Of a stretch of DNA of 64,000 bases, positions 55,445-64,000 are shown piece by piece. The stretch lies in NCBI RefSeq assembly GCF_030035675.1, contig NC_084482.1, forward strand, positions 226,467,943 through 226,531,942, given 5' to 3'. A program made the position numbers and the translations under genes. The notes under the pieces were generated by a model. That model had not been told where the DNA came from and made no database searches. It saw only the letters and a program-made list of their open reading frames with translations. Source of the stretch: Rhineura floridana (lineage: Eukaryota > Chordata > Lepidosauria > Squamata > Rhineuridae). How positions within the stretch are numbered: the first letter of the stretch is position 1; each line of letters opens with the position of its first letter.

Positions 55445-57386
55445 TTTTTTTTTTTTTACAATAATTTTTATTCAAATTTTCATAAAACATAGAAAACAAA
55501 ATCATAAAACATTCAAAGACAAAAAACAAAACAAAACAAAAATGATTAAACAAAAAAAAATAAAATGTTGACTTCCCATTTGTCACATATCAAATCAGTT
55601 ATAGGTCTACAATATATAACAATCCTGTCTCTTAAATCATATTATAAAATCACTTTCCTCCAGTAGTTATCTTAATTAATCATCAAATCTCATAAACATT
55701 ACTTTATTCTTTCCACAAAAAGTCAAAGAGAGGTTTCAATTCTTTAAGAAATATATCTATCAATTTTTCTCCAAATAAACATGTCAATTAATCCATCTCG
55801 TTAATAATTATAATAATCTTATTGTCATAATCATAGTCCAAATAAACATTTCGATTAATCCATCTCATCAGAATCTGTTAGGTCCAATAATTTCAATAGC
55901 CATTATTCCATTATCCCTATTAGTTCCATCTTCCATCTTCAATAGTCCTGTTAAGTCCAGTAATTTCAGTGTCCAATCTTCCATTATCAGTATTCCATAA
56001 TAATCTTGCTGTTGTAGCCATAGTCATATAATAAGAGTCTGATGGGAATTTCCTCTATCCCAAATATTTTCTTGCCATCCATTCTGAATAAGTTGCTGAA
56101 ACATTGTTGTAAATTCATATCTGTGTTCTTCTTTTTTAGAAAATGCACTGGCTCATCTCTTAAGAGTTTTTCCATTGTCACATGACTGCAGTTAATTCCA
56201 TAGATTTTCTCTATATCAAGCTCCATCACATCATTCCAGTCCAGAAGATTATCCAAGCCATTGATAACTTTATCTCTAATATCTTCATTAATTTCTTCAG
56301 AGATAACGTTAAATTCCAAACAGTAGATTTTATTTCTAAAATCCATAAACTCCAGATCTTTTTCCAATTCCACATTTGTTCCAATCTCCAGGGCTTGTAT
56401 CTTCCCTTTATTTTTTCTTTTCTCATCTCTGATCTCATTCTCCTCTCTCACAGGGTCCCCTATTTCTTTAAACTCCTGCGTCATTTTGCTCAGTTCAATT
56501 TTCAGCTCCTTACTACCCTGTCGCAGGGTTTGTTTCGTTATCTCAATCTCATCCATTATTTTCTGAAACATAATTACTTCCAGATTCTCAGCCACTTTCT
56601 TGATTGCCATTTTTAAAACCACGAAAACAAAGCAAAACAAAAATCAAGAAGAACCACTTCTTATTTCAGCAACAATTGGGTTAATATTCCAGGCTTGATG
56701 ACATCACAGTATAAACAGAGCAACCTGCCTTATCTCTCTATGTTCAAGAATGCAAAATAAATTTAGTTCCCAGCATCAAAACAGTTAGTGGCGTCGTGAA
56801 GAAGCAGATTCGTCAAAATAAAATAGACCAAAAAGAGAATAGTCCCAGACAATATAATATTCCTCGGAATAGAAATCAGAAATAGAAATCCCTCTTCTGT
56901 TTATTATCTTTAGAATGCACTTCCAGGACAGCTTTTTGCGACAGAAACAGAGATAAGCTGTTAATTTCGTGAATAACAGAGAAGAGCTATATCTCACCCA
57001 GAAGTTGTCCAAAGCCGATCAATCTGACAAATCTCCTTTTGCTGCAACAATTTAAACCAAGTAAAAAAAATAATAGAAAGAAGGGTGCTTGCCTGTTAGT
57101 CCGTTCTCTCTTTCAAGAAAAGATAAACGTATCGCTTAAGCAGATAGAGCTTGTTAGGAAGTCCGTCCGGCATTGTTGGCTGGACCTTATCTCATAAATT
57201 AATGAAATCCAGTCCTCCCAACAAAAACAGGCTTTGAGGTTGATCTCTACGTTTCTCCCTGCCCGGGAGAAATTTCATCAGTCAAAAAAAAAAATGTTCT
57301 GACTGATTTATATCTGAATAAGCTTCTTTTGAGGCGGGAGCCCGTCCCAAAAGCAGGCACAAGCGAAGTCACCCTTCCCGGAAGTC
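55445..57386 (-). mobile_element. ORF1-only L1-type element (half-L1-like)
   Basis: A 1.94-kb insertion in a CR1, flanked by a 17-bp target-site duplication (55428-55444 and 57387-57403), with a poly-A tail at the left on the minus strand. From 5' to 3' it has about 775 bp of 5' UTR starting GACTTCCGGGAAGGGTGACT, one open frame (56610-55987, 207 codons) and about 540 bp of 3' UTR. No endonuclease or RT is present. The 5' end, tail and duplication indicate a complete insertion, not a fragment. Mammalian half-L1 (HAL1) elements have the same plan. It is absent from copies A and B. It would have needed L1 machinery in trans. Confidence 0.82.
55987..56610 (-). CDS. L1 ORF1p-like protein
   Basis: 207 residues from the ATG at 56610 (MAIKKVAENLE). 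Residues 1-85 are rich in Lys/Glu/Leu heptad-like spacing and probably form a coiled coil. Residues from about 88 resemble the L1 ORF1p RRM and C-terminal domain: LEKDLEFMDFRNKIYCLEFN, then DIEKIYGINCSHVTMEKLLR, VHFLKKKNTDMNLQQCF and GKKIFGIEEIPIRLL, in the L1 order (IEKVYR, VHF, K-x-I, KE-P). L1 ORF1p is an RNA-binding trimer. The protein is shorter than usual (300 or more residues), and the ending YDYGYNSKIIMEY departs from the family. The frame is fully open. Confidence 0.7.
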   Translation of the reverse strand: MAIKKVAENLEVIMFQKIMDEIEITKQTLRQGSKELKIELSKMTQEFKEIGDPVREENEIRDEKRKNKGKIQALEIGTNVELEKDLEFMDFRNKIYCLEFNVISEEINEDIRDKVINGLDNLLDWNDVMELDIEKIYGINCSHVTMEKLLRDEPVHFLKKKNTDMNLQQCFSNLFRMDGKKIFGIEEIPIRLLLYDYGYNSKIIMEY

Positions 57387-57403
57387 ATGCTGCCACTTTT
57401 TCT

Positions 57404-57960
57404 CATAGGGGAGTCACTCCATCTCCCTGATCATTCTGGTTGCCCTTTTCTGAACCATTTCCAGCACTACAATATCCTTTTAGAGGTGAGGCGACCAGAA
57501 TTGTACACAGTATTCCAAATGTGGCTACACTGTAGATTTATACAACAGCATTATAATATCGGCAGTTTTATTTTCAATACCTTTCCTAATGATCCCTAGC
57601 ATGGAATTTGCCTTTTTCACAGCTGCCGCATACTGGGTCCACATCTTCATCGAGCTGTCCACTACAACCCCAAGATCTTGGACTTGATAGCCTTATAGAC
57701 CGCTTCCAACTCTACTATTCTATGATTCTATGATCTCATTCTTGTTCAGTCTCCACCAGTTCAGACCCAATCAGTATATATGTTAAATTAAGATTTTTGG
57801 CTCCAATGTGCATCACTTTGCACTTTTTTACATTGAATACATTGAATAAATAAATAAATAAATAAATTCCATTTGCAGAGATCCTTTCGGAGCTCTTTGT
57901 AATCCCTTTTTGTTTTAACAATTACTTTCTCAATTTCCCAGTCTGAAAGGGGAAGGAGTA
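57404..57960 (-). mobile_element. CR1 remnant, 5' part, and a second CR1 end
   Basis: About 57404-57670 continues the CR1 interrupted by the L1-type element (TGGTTGCCCTTTTCTGAACC, TTGTACACAGTATTCCAAAT). About 57672-57735 is a plus-strand CR1 terminus ending CTATTCTATGATTCTATG. About 57736-57960 is older minus-strand CR1 RT sequence with an (AAAT)n patch. Confidence 0.75.
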
Positions 57961-58372
57961 ACATGGTAGGTGCATGTGGGCTTTGGTCGATTTACCAGCC
58001 CCTGTAAGTAGGCCACTTTGGATCAATGCAGTGAGGGACACCAACTTGGATGGCTTTAAAAGAGGATTAGACAAATGCATGGAGGACGAGGCTTCCAGTA
58101 GCTATGGCCCAGGATGGCTGTGCTCTGCCTTGGTAGGCGGTGTCAGGATGCCTCTGAATACGCTCAGAATCACAAGTGGGGAGGGTGCTTTGCTTGTGGG
58201 CTTCCTATTGGGCCATCTGATTGGCCTGATCCAGCCACAGGGCTCGTCTTCCGTGCTGAGGTAGTGCCCAAAGTAGAGACCAAAGGGCACTGTCTTCCAG
58301 AGCCCCTTCCCACTAAATACAGGGAGAGGCACCGAGGCTGTCCCCCACGTCTCCCCGATTCTCTTTCCTTAC

Positions 58373-58447
58373 CTGCGGTGGCTGCTGTACAGCCGTTTCT
58401 ACTCTGCCCCAAGAAAGAGACGACCCCGACGGTGCCTCTGAGGTCAT
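58373..58447 (-). CDS. Gene 3 exon 1 (KZFP start exon)
   Basis: A 75-bp coding leader identical in protein to gene 1 (MTSEAPSGSSLSWGRVETAV, then Gln-Gln-Pro-Pro-Gln). The ATG is at 58447 and the donor GTAAGG, phase 0. Intron 1 is longer than in gene 2 because of the L1-type element. Confidence 0.72.
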
Positions 58448-59399
58448 TGTGGCGGAGACGGAAGAGGAGGAGGCATAAGCGCAGGCACCTCTGGGCCTCT
58501 CGCAGCAGTTGCCACGATGCACTTTCGAGCGGGGAGCAGCCCTCAAGGTGAGGTCATTGCAAAGTTATTGCGGACCCTGCAGGGGACAGAGAGGGGGTGG
58601 GAGGAATTTCATCCTTGGAGCAAATTTGGAGTTTAGGGGTTTTAATACGATAAGCGTTCTGACGCTTTTGGTGACCAGGGACTGCTCAAAATGAGAAAGT
58701 GGTTAAGTTTGCTTCGGGATGCTCGACCTTCACGGGGCCTTGACATTGAGCCCCTAAATCTCTTTCAGACCCCTCCTCAGTTCATCCCAGACTGTCTTCC
58801 ATGCCTGGGAAGGTCTTCCCTCGTTTCCCTTCCCCCAACCCCAGTCAATCTAGCCATTGCATTCCCCCTCCCTTCTCCCTTTTCTGGGTTTTCTACAGGC
58901 TTTCACATCTGTGCCCTTTCCTCCAGTGCTCTCTTTCTCTCTGTGTGTCTTTGTATTGAAGAGCCCTCTGACTTTTGCATGGCAAAAGCGTAGCCTATTC
59001 TACAAAGGTAAAGGTCACATCCATAGCTCCACCCACTTTTCCCCCTGTCTCTGCCCCCCACTGGAAAGTGGCCTCTGGAAGGCGGTTGATGAGAGAATGT
59101 GGCCCTCAGGCAGGGAAAGAGCCTCTGTCCCATCTCTGACCACTGCACTAGACACGGGTTGTCACCCTGGCCCACCTTATAGGGTGGTTGTGAGCATTGC
59201 CCGGGTATTGTATAGTGATACAGAGGCCCTCCCACCTAAGTGGATCTCTCCAAGGCAAGCCCCTCAGCACCCCCCCACACACATACATACCTCTGAGACC
59301 CACCCCCGGGGGGGCTTTGATCTTGAGAGGGGGGTGGCATTTAACTATTTCCTCCCCCTCTCCCCGGAGACTAATTTAAAGGGCTTCTAAAGAAGCTGG

Positions 59400-60060
59400 T
59401 CGGTTTCAAACGCATTTCTCTTGCCTTGCAGGAGGGAAACTGATCAGCCTCTCTTCGTCCCCCCCCCCAACAAAGCCGCTCTCCCTCCAGCTCTGGGGCT
59501 GTTCTCCGCCGTGCCATCTCCCCAAGCAAGGCGGCTCCCTCTGCACCAAGGACCCCTTTCTCCCCCTGCCCGGCCTGGGGACTGGGCTGACCTGCAAAGG
59601 GAGGCGGCGAGAGAGGGAGGCGAAATCCAGTGGAAAGTGGATTAGGCCCCCTCCCTGCCTGGGGAGCCCCTGGAGGGCCGCCCCATCCCCCCTCCTCCTC
59701 CCCCCCTCCTCTTCTTCCCCATCACACCCGGTGATGTTGCACCTCTTACTCCTTTGCGCGCACCGGCGCGGACCCTGCAGCGTAGCGCCGCCTTCTCCGC
59801 GCCCGCTTCTTCTAGTGCCTCTCCTCCCCCCCCCTTTTGATTAAAACTTCCTGCCTCTCTAGGAAGCAAAGCTCAGTTCCTCGACCCACCGGAGGACTGC
59901 TCCTCCCCCCCACCTCTCCCTCTTCTGCCCCAGGAAATGCGTCCTATCGAGGACATCCAGACTGACCCCCCCCCACTGCCTGGTCTGCATATTTCCCCCA
60001 GGACTGACCTGCGCGGGGAGGCGGCTTTGGAGTGGAGCTTGCAAGGGAGACCAGGCGGCC
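59400..60060. promoter_or_regulatory. CpG island upstream of gene 3
   Basis: Counterpart of 37080-37770, about 1 kb upstream of the gene 3 ATG and therefore closer than in gene 2. It has GCGCGCACCGGCGCGGAC near 59757. Candidate promoter or untranslated first exon; not proven. Confidence 0.45.
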
Positions 60061-60363
60061 ATTCGGCCCCCCTTTGCATGGATCAGCCCCGCCCCACTTT
60101 CTATGGATTCCCAGAGAGGAGGGGGCTCCTCCCTCCCTTAAGCCCCCCTCTCCCAGGAGCAAGTCCTTCTTCTCACGTGAACCCCGTTCCTTGCGCCTCT
60201 CTTTCCTATGCGCGCTCCAACCTCCTCCTTTCTCTCCTTGGCCGACAAAGGCAGAACCCTCCATTCACCCCCCACACCCTTTTCCTTCTTTTCATTGCAC
60301 CTTTGATTGCCTCTCTAGGACCCAAAACTTAATGAAGGTTTCTACCCCCTCCCCTAAAAAAGT

Positions 60364-60598
60364 AGAGAGCCAGTGTGGCATCGTGTTTAAGGTGCTGGAC
60401 TAGGACCTGGGAGACCCGGGTTCGAATCCCCACACAGCCATGAAGCTCACTGGGCGACCTTCGGCCAGTCACTGCCTCTCAGACTCAGAGGAAGGCGATG
60501 GGAAACCCCCTCTGAATACCACTTACCATGAAAACCCTACTTGTAGGGTCGCCAAAGGTCAGAATCGGCTTGAAGGCAGTCCATTTACATTTTTCCCA
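60364..60598 (+). mobile_element. Sauria-type SINE (copy C)
   Basis: Same insertion as 38206-38440: GGTTCGAATCC B box, GAAGCTCACTGGGCGACC body and BovB-like GGGTCGCCAAAGGTCAGAAT tail. It is older than the B/C duplication. Confidence 0.9.
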
Positions 60599-61145
60599 AA
60601 CAATTGGCAGTCGGTGAAACCATTGGGCCAGACTGCTTGGCCTTTCCAGCTCTCCCTCTTCCGGGGTCCTTTCTGCTTAAGGGGCCTTTCTGCCTGATGC
60701 CTTTGCTTTCAAGGGCTGCAAACAAACCAAAACAGACCCCTGGACTGCACCCAGGTTTGCCGCTGAGCCTTGCCTGGAGGGCAGATGGGCTTTTGCAGTA
60801 AGAAAAAAAACCCCGTCTTGCCCCCTTTTCCTTTGAAGTTATGGTTTTAACAAATAATGGTTTTGGCCCTACAAAATGGCATTAACAGCCTCCTCTTGTT
60901 ATCTTGCACCTTCCATTTTGTACGCAGGCACCAGCAGAACCTTAGATGTGAAGGGCACCCAAAGGCTGCAGTGTCCTTTGCAAGATACACAGAGAAGGAC
61001 CATGAGAACCTCTGCATGTTCTTCCAGAACCTCTTCCTTATGGGAAAAGTTAACATGGCCCCAAATGTTACCTTTTCCTCACCTGTCATGAAGACCAGTC
61101 TTGACTGACTGTCACTTCACTGAGGCTTGGAGCTGCTCCTGCTTG

Positions 61146-61213
61146 TGACATCACACATGATGTCATAATGATGCATTTGCATGCAGCCTAGGCTATCTCC
61201 ATAGTAACGCCAG
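61146..61213. promoter_or_regulatory. Candidate regulatory cluster (copy C)
   Basis: TGACATCA and TGATGTCA arms with a 4-bp spacer (61146-61165), ATGCATTTGCATGC (61171-61184) and an X-box-like CTCCATAGTAAC, in the same order and spacing as 39503-39575. The B and C versions differ at single positions. Confidence 0.35.
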
Positions 61214-61544
61214 TGGCCAGTAAACCTCTGCAACCCGGCCACCATCGGCTTGTCTGTACAGCAAGTTTGACGTTTAAGTTCACAACCGAAGCCCGGAGAG
61301 GAAGTTAGGGTATCTGGAGGGTCCTGCCTTTCTAGGGGGAAATGGTATATGATGTAGAACCTCTAGGAGACCAGTGATGATTCTTGGAAGCCTTTGTTGC
61401 CCTATTCCCAGGAGTCTAAGCAGTTCCCCCTTACAATCTCATTTGCACGTTACTTGGCAGAGAAACCTTATCTAATTCAATGGGCACAGGAGATGGCCAA
61501 TGGGATTGGAGCCATGTGAGGGGGAATGCTCAAGGGGATGGAGG

Positions 61545-61935
61545 TTACAGCATTTGGGGCTTTTTAGTTTACCAGAAAAGGTGAGTCACGGGTGACATGA
61601 TAGAAGTGTGCAAAATTATGCAAGGCACGGAGAAAGTGGATAGAGAAAGGTTTTCTCCCTTTCATATAACATGAGAACTTTTTGACATGCAATCAAGCTG
61701 AATGCTGGAAGATTCAGGACAGACAAAAGAAAGGACTTCCTCACGTGCACAGAGTTAAACTCTGGGATTCGCTCCCACAACAGACAGTGATGGCCCCCAA
61801 CTTGGATGGCTTTGAAAGAGGATTAGACAAATTCACAGAACATTACGGCTAGCAGTGGCCACTAGCCACAATGGCTGTGCAAGCAGTATGCTTCTAAAAA
61901 CCAGTTCCTGGAAGCCGCAGGAGGCGAGAGTGCAA
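61545..61935 (+). mobile_element. CR1 3' region, truncated
   Basis: Same CR1 as 39895-40395. It stops at GGCGAGAGTGCAAGCAG, where a sequence starting CAGTGGCGTCACTAGGG begins. Confidence 0.85.
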
Positions 61936-61941
61936 GCAGCA

Positions 61942-62600
61942 GTGGCGTCACTAGGGTTGGTGTCACCCGGTGCGGTAACTCATGGTGTCACCCCCATGGA
62001 CCTCCTCCAGTACCAGACCATACAGAATCCTTAGTAATGTTTTTTGTACTAATGTTACTCGTAAATCGTAATTCCCGTATATCACTGAATGTAATGGCAA
62101 TAGCAGTGACATAAACAACTAGCAAAATTAAAATTACACCTTTAAATTACAATATCATACGCACTGCCTAAATGTATTTACATTTATACATAGTTTCATG
62201 TGGTTAAAGTGAAAATTCGGTAAGGAAACAATAGAATTCGAAGTGACTAACCAAACACAGTGCAGAAACACAAATCTAAGCACGCACAAAGACTACAGTA
62301 ACACATAAGGGGAGAATATTAACATGCAAATTAATGTATACAGTGGGTCTGAATGGTTCTAACTGTAGCCGTAATTTTACTCTCATGCAGTGAAACTAGC
62401 CGTTAAGGTCTACATCCTGCATCAGCAACCAGTCCAGAATGCCACCATATCTCTACAACGATGGAACAGCATTAAAAGTTGTGACGCTGTGGTAGCTGCT
62501 AGCAAATCAACTACTATACTCCATCCCAAGTATTACTCTGCAGATGCACTCAGTCCTCAGAGAAGACCATCAGCAGTTTTTGAAATATTGTTATTTGCTC
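61942..62600 (+). mobile_element. Possible hAT-type transposon end
   Basis: The CAGTGGCGTCACTAGGG start resembles hAT terminal repeats. The following ~600 bp have no match elsewhere in the window and no coding signal. I did not find the matching inverted end, so this is a one-ended or degenerate copy at best. Confidence 0.4.
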
Positions 62601-62619
62601 TTTATGGAGACCTCTGGAG

Positions 62620-63430
62620 CTCTTTATGCTTCACCAGCCTCCCCCCAAACCCCCACCTTTGGGTGCTTTTCCTCACCAAGGCTTCCCACAAGGCAGATTC
62701 CCCTACCCAGTGCCTGCCCCCCTTCTTGCTGCTGCTTGAAAGTTTATCATTGGCAAAGCCAAGCCGGTCAGTTTAAGGTGAAACTGACCATCCTGTGTGT
62801 TTGCTATCAATAAACTGATGAGCCTGTGCCTTCACTTTGCTAGAGTGAAGCTGACCATCCTATGTGTTTGCTTTGCATTAAGGATTCGGAGGGGGAGTGT
62901 ATGGGTGCTGGGTAGGCACCCTTTAAAGCCCTTGTTGAAGCTGCCCCCACCATCTACCAGCTGGTGTAGGAACCTATCCCTACACTTGCCATTCCTACCC
63001 CTGGTACAAATCTTTCTGTTCAAGTAATGGCCACATTAACGAAGTTACTATTGTATTACATTTCCCATTTTGGATGCTTCCTCGATTTCATTCTTCACCT
63101 CGAGAACTCCCTGAGCGTTTTGATGAGGGGGACGATAGAACCTCCCCAGGTGGATTCCAAGAGAACTCAGATGGGGGGGCTCTTCTCTCTCCCCCCAAAG
63201 CACATTCTTGGTTTTGCAATCTGCCCCACCTTTGGGTGCTTTTCATTGCCAAGGAATCTCGCTAGGCTGCTTTCCCTCCCCCAATGCCTGTCTATCCCCC
63301 CCCATTTAACATCTCCCTCATTTCTCGGGATCAACATGTGTCTCTCTTCCAGGTCTTTAGCACTGCACACACACACCCCAGGAGGTGCCCTCCATAGGGC
63401 TTCTTTCTCTGCACCAAGGCCTCTTTCCCC
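62620..63430 (-). repeat. Diverged KZFP flank copy (E)
   Basis: Contains CTTCACCAGCCTCCCCCCAA and CACCTTTGGGTGCTTTTC as in region D (17115-17160), two units of the GAAACTGACC tandem repeat (62776-62890), and from 63150 a second match to D. No exon is seen. It appears to be an old piece of KZFP flank lying between parts of unit C. Confidence 0.55.
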
Positions 63431-63699
63431 CTGCATCCGGCAGTCCAGGAAACCACTGGGCCAGACCGCCTGGCCTTTCCAGCTCTTCCCCTTCCGGGGT
63501 CCTTTCTGCCTAAGAGGCCTTTCTGCCTGATGCCTTTGCTTTCAAGGGCTGCAAACAAACCAAAACAGACCCCTGGACTGCACCCAGGTTTGCAGCTGAG
63601 CCTTGCCTGCCAATTCTCACTCCCTTCCTGGTATGAGAACCAGATGAATGTGAGGTCCTTCATTATTATTATTATTACTATTATTATTATTATTATTAC

Positions 63700-63739
<40 letters not shown>

Positions 63740-64000
63740 ATCTTTATTTATACCCCACCCGTTTTCCAGACTGGAACTCAAGGCGGCTTCCAGATAAAAA
63801 TGTACATATCATTAAGAACCTATAAAAATATAAAACATATAAAGATATAAAATCAGCATTAAAACAGGATTAAACTATTAAGATGTTAAAACCAATTACT
63901 CTTAAAATACTTCGTTTGCCCCTCTGGACAAGAGGGCTGTGACCAGATGATCGGAGGGTGAAATCAGTTCGAAAAATAAACTTAAAATACATCAGCAGAA
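63430..64000. repeat. Unit continuation with (ATT)n and LINE 3' repeat
   Basis: 63430-63620 repeats 38455-38585 and 60610-60740. 63610-63660 and 63905-64000 match 40640-40770. Between them an (ATT)n run (63663-63737) and an L2/CR1-type 3' UTR (63738-63905) are inserted. The unit runs off the right edge. Confidence 0.6.

Larger units (their letters stand above)
53150..62000 (-). repeat. Copy C of the KZFP 5' duplication unit
   Basis: Direct-order copy of unit B. Landmarks occur in the same order: linker exon 53564, KRAB-A 54818, CR1 remnants, start exon 58373, CpG island 59400, Sauria SINE 60364, regulatory cluster 61146, CR1 61545. The left edge abuts the BovB tail at a different point of the unit (matching about 30705) than in B. 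Its main private insertion is the L1-type element at 55445-57386. Confidence 0.85.

Noticed and set aside
61942-62600. A complete hAT transposon
   Set aside because: Only one terminal-repeat-like end is visible and no transposase; listed only as a possible end.

Overview
The window is squamate-reptile nuclear DNA, most likely from a lizard. The evidence is the repeat set: CR1, L2, BovB/RTE, Sauria-type tRNA SINEs and an L1 ORF1-bearing element, all lying around KRAB zinc-finger genes. No bacterial-style operon, CRISPR array or free-standing rRNA/tRNA gene is visible. Gene models come from open frames, splice-site phase and comparison of the copies within the window. Identities between copies were judged by eye.

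The host content is a small KRAB zinc-finger (KZFP) cluster of three genes built from one duplicated unit. Gene 1 (+ strand, about 2163-11307) has exons at 2163-2237, 3311-3437 (KRAB A), 7583-7660 and 9947-11307 (14 fingers). Gene 2 (- strand, about 33923-20912) has exons at 33923-33849, 32822-32696, 31527-31450, 25430-25347 (KRAB-B-like) and 22878-20912 (21 fingers). Gene 3 (- strand, about 58447-48106) has exons at 58447-58373, 54944-54818, 53641-53564 and 49784-48106 (15 complete fingers plus one broken). All junctions keep one phase pattern (0, 1, 1, 1), so the predicted proteins are about 546, 776 and 652 residues. Genes 1 and 2 face each other tail to tail, and their 5' halves form a large inverted repeat (1-9.48 kb against 29.6-37.3 kb). 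Genes 2 and 3 are a head-to-tail duplication whose units meet near 47.85 kb.

Layout: 1-11.6 kb gene 1, with an L2 (itself carrying a CR1) in an intron; 11.6-20.5 kb intergenic, with old LINE pieces, a palindromic repeat and a diverged copy of the gene 5' flank (15.9-17.5 kb); 20.5-34 kb gene 2, with a CR1 and a CR1-split BovB in its introns; 34-40.8 kb the 5' flank of gene 2, with a long CA tract and a CpG island; 40.8-47.85 kb a retroelement cluster (BovB/RTE chimera, broken LTR element, nearly whole Ingi/Vingi-like LINE); 47.85-58.5 kb gene 3, with a rearranged BovB and an ORF1-only L1-type element; 58.5-64 kb the 5' flank of gene 3.

The genes should encode nuclear DNA-binding repressors. 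Their arrays are changing by whole-finger duplication and by loss of terminal fingers. In both minus-strand genes a BovB lies exactly between the KRAB block and the finger block. The most notable items are the ORF1-only L1-type element with a 17-bp target-site duplication, the in-frame BovB/RTE chimera, and this BovB-at-the-joint arrangement.
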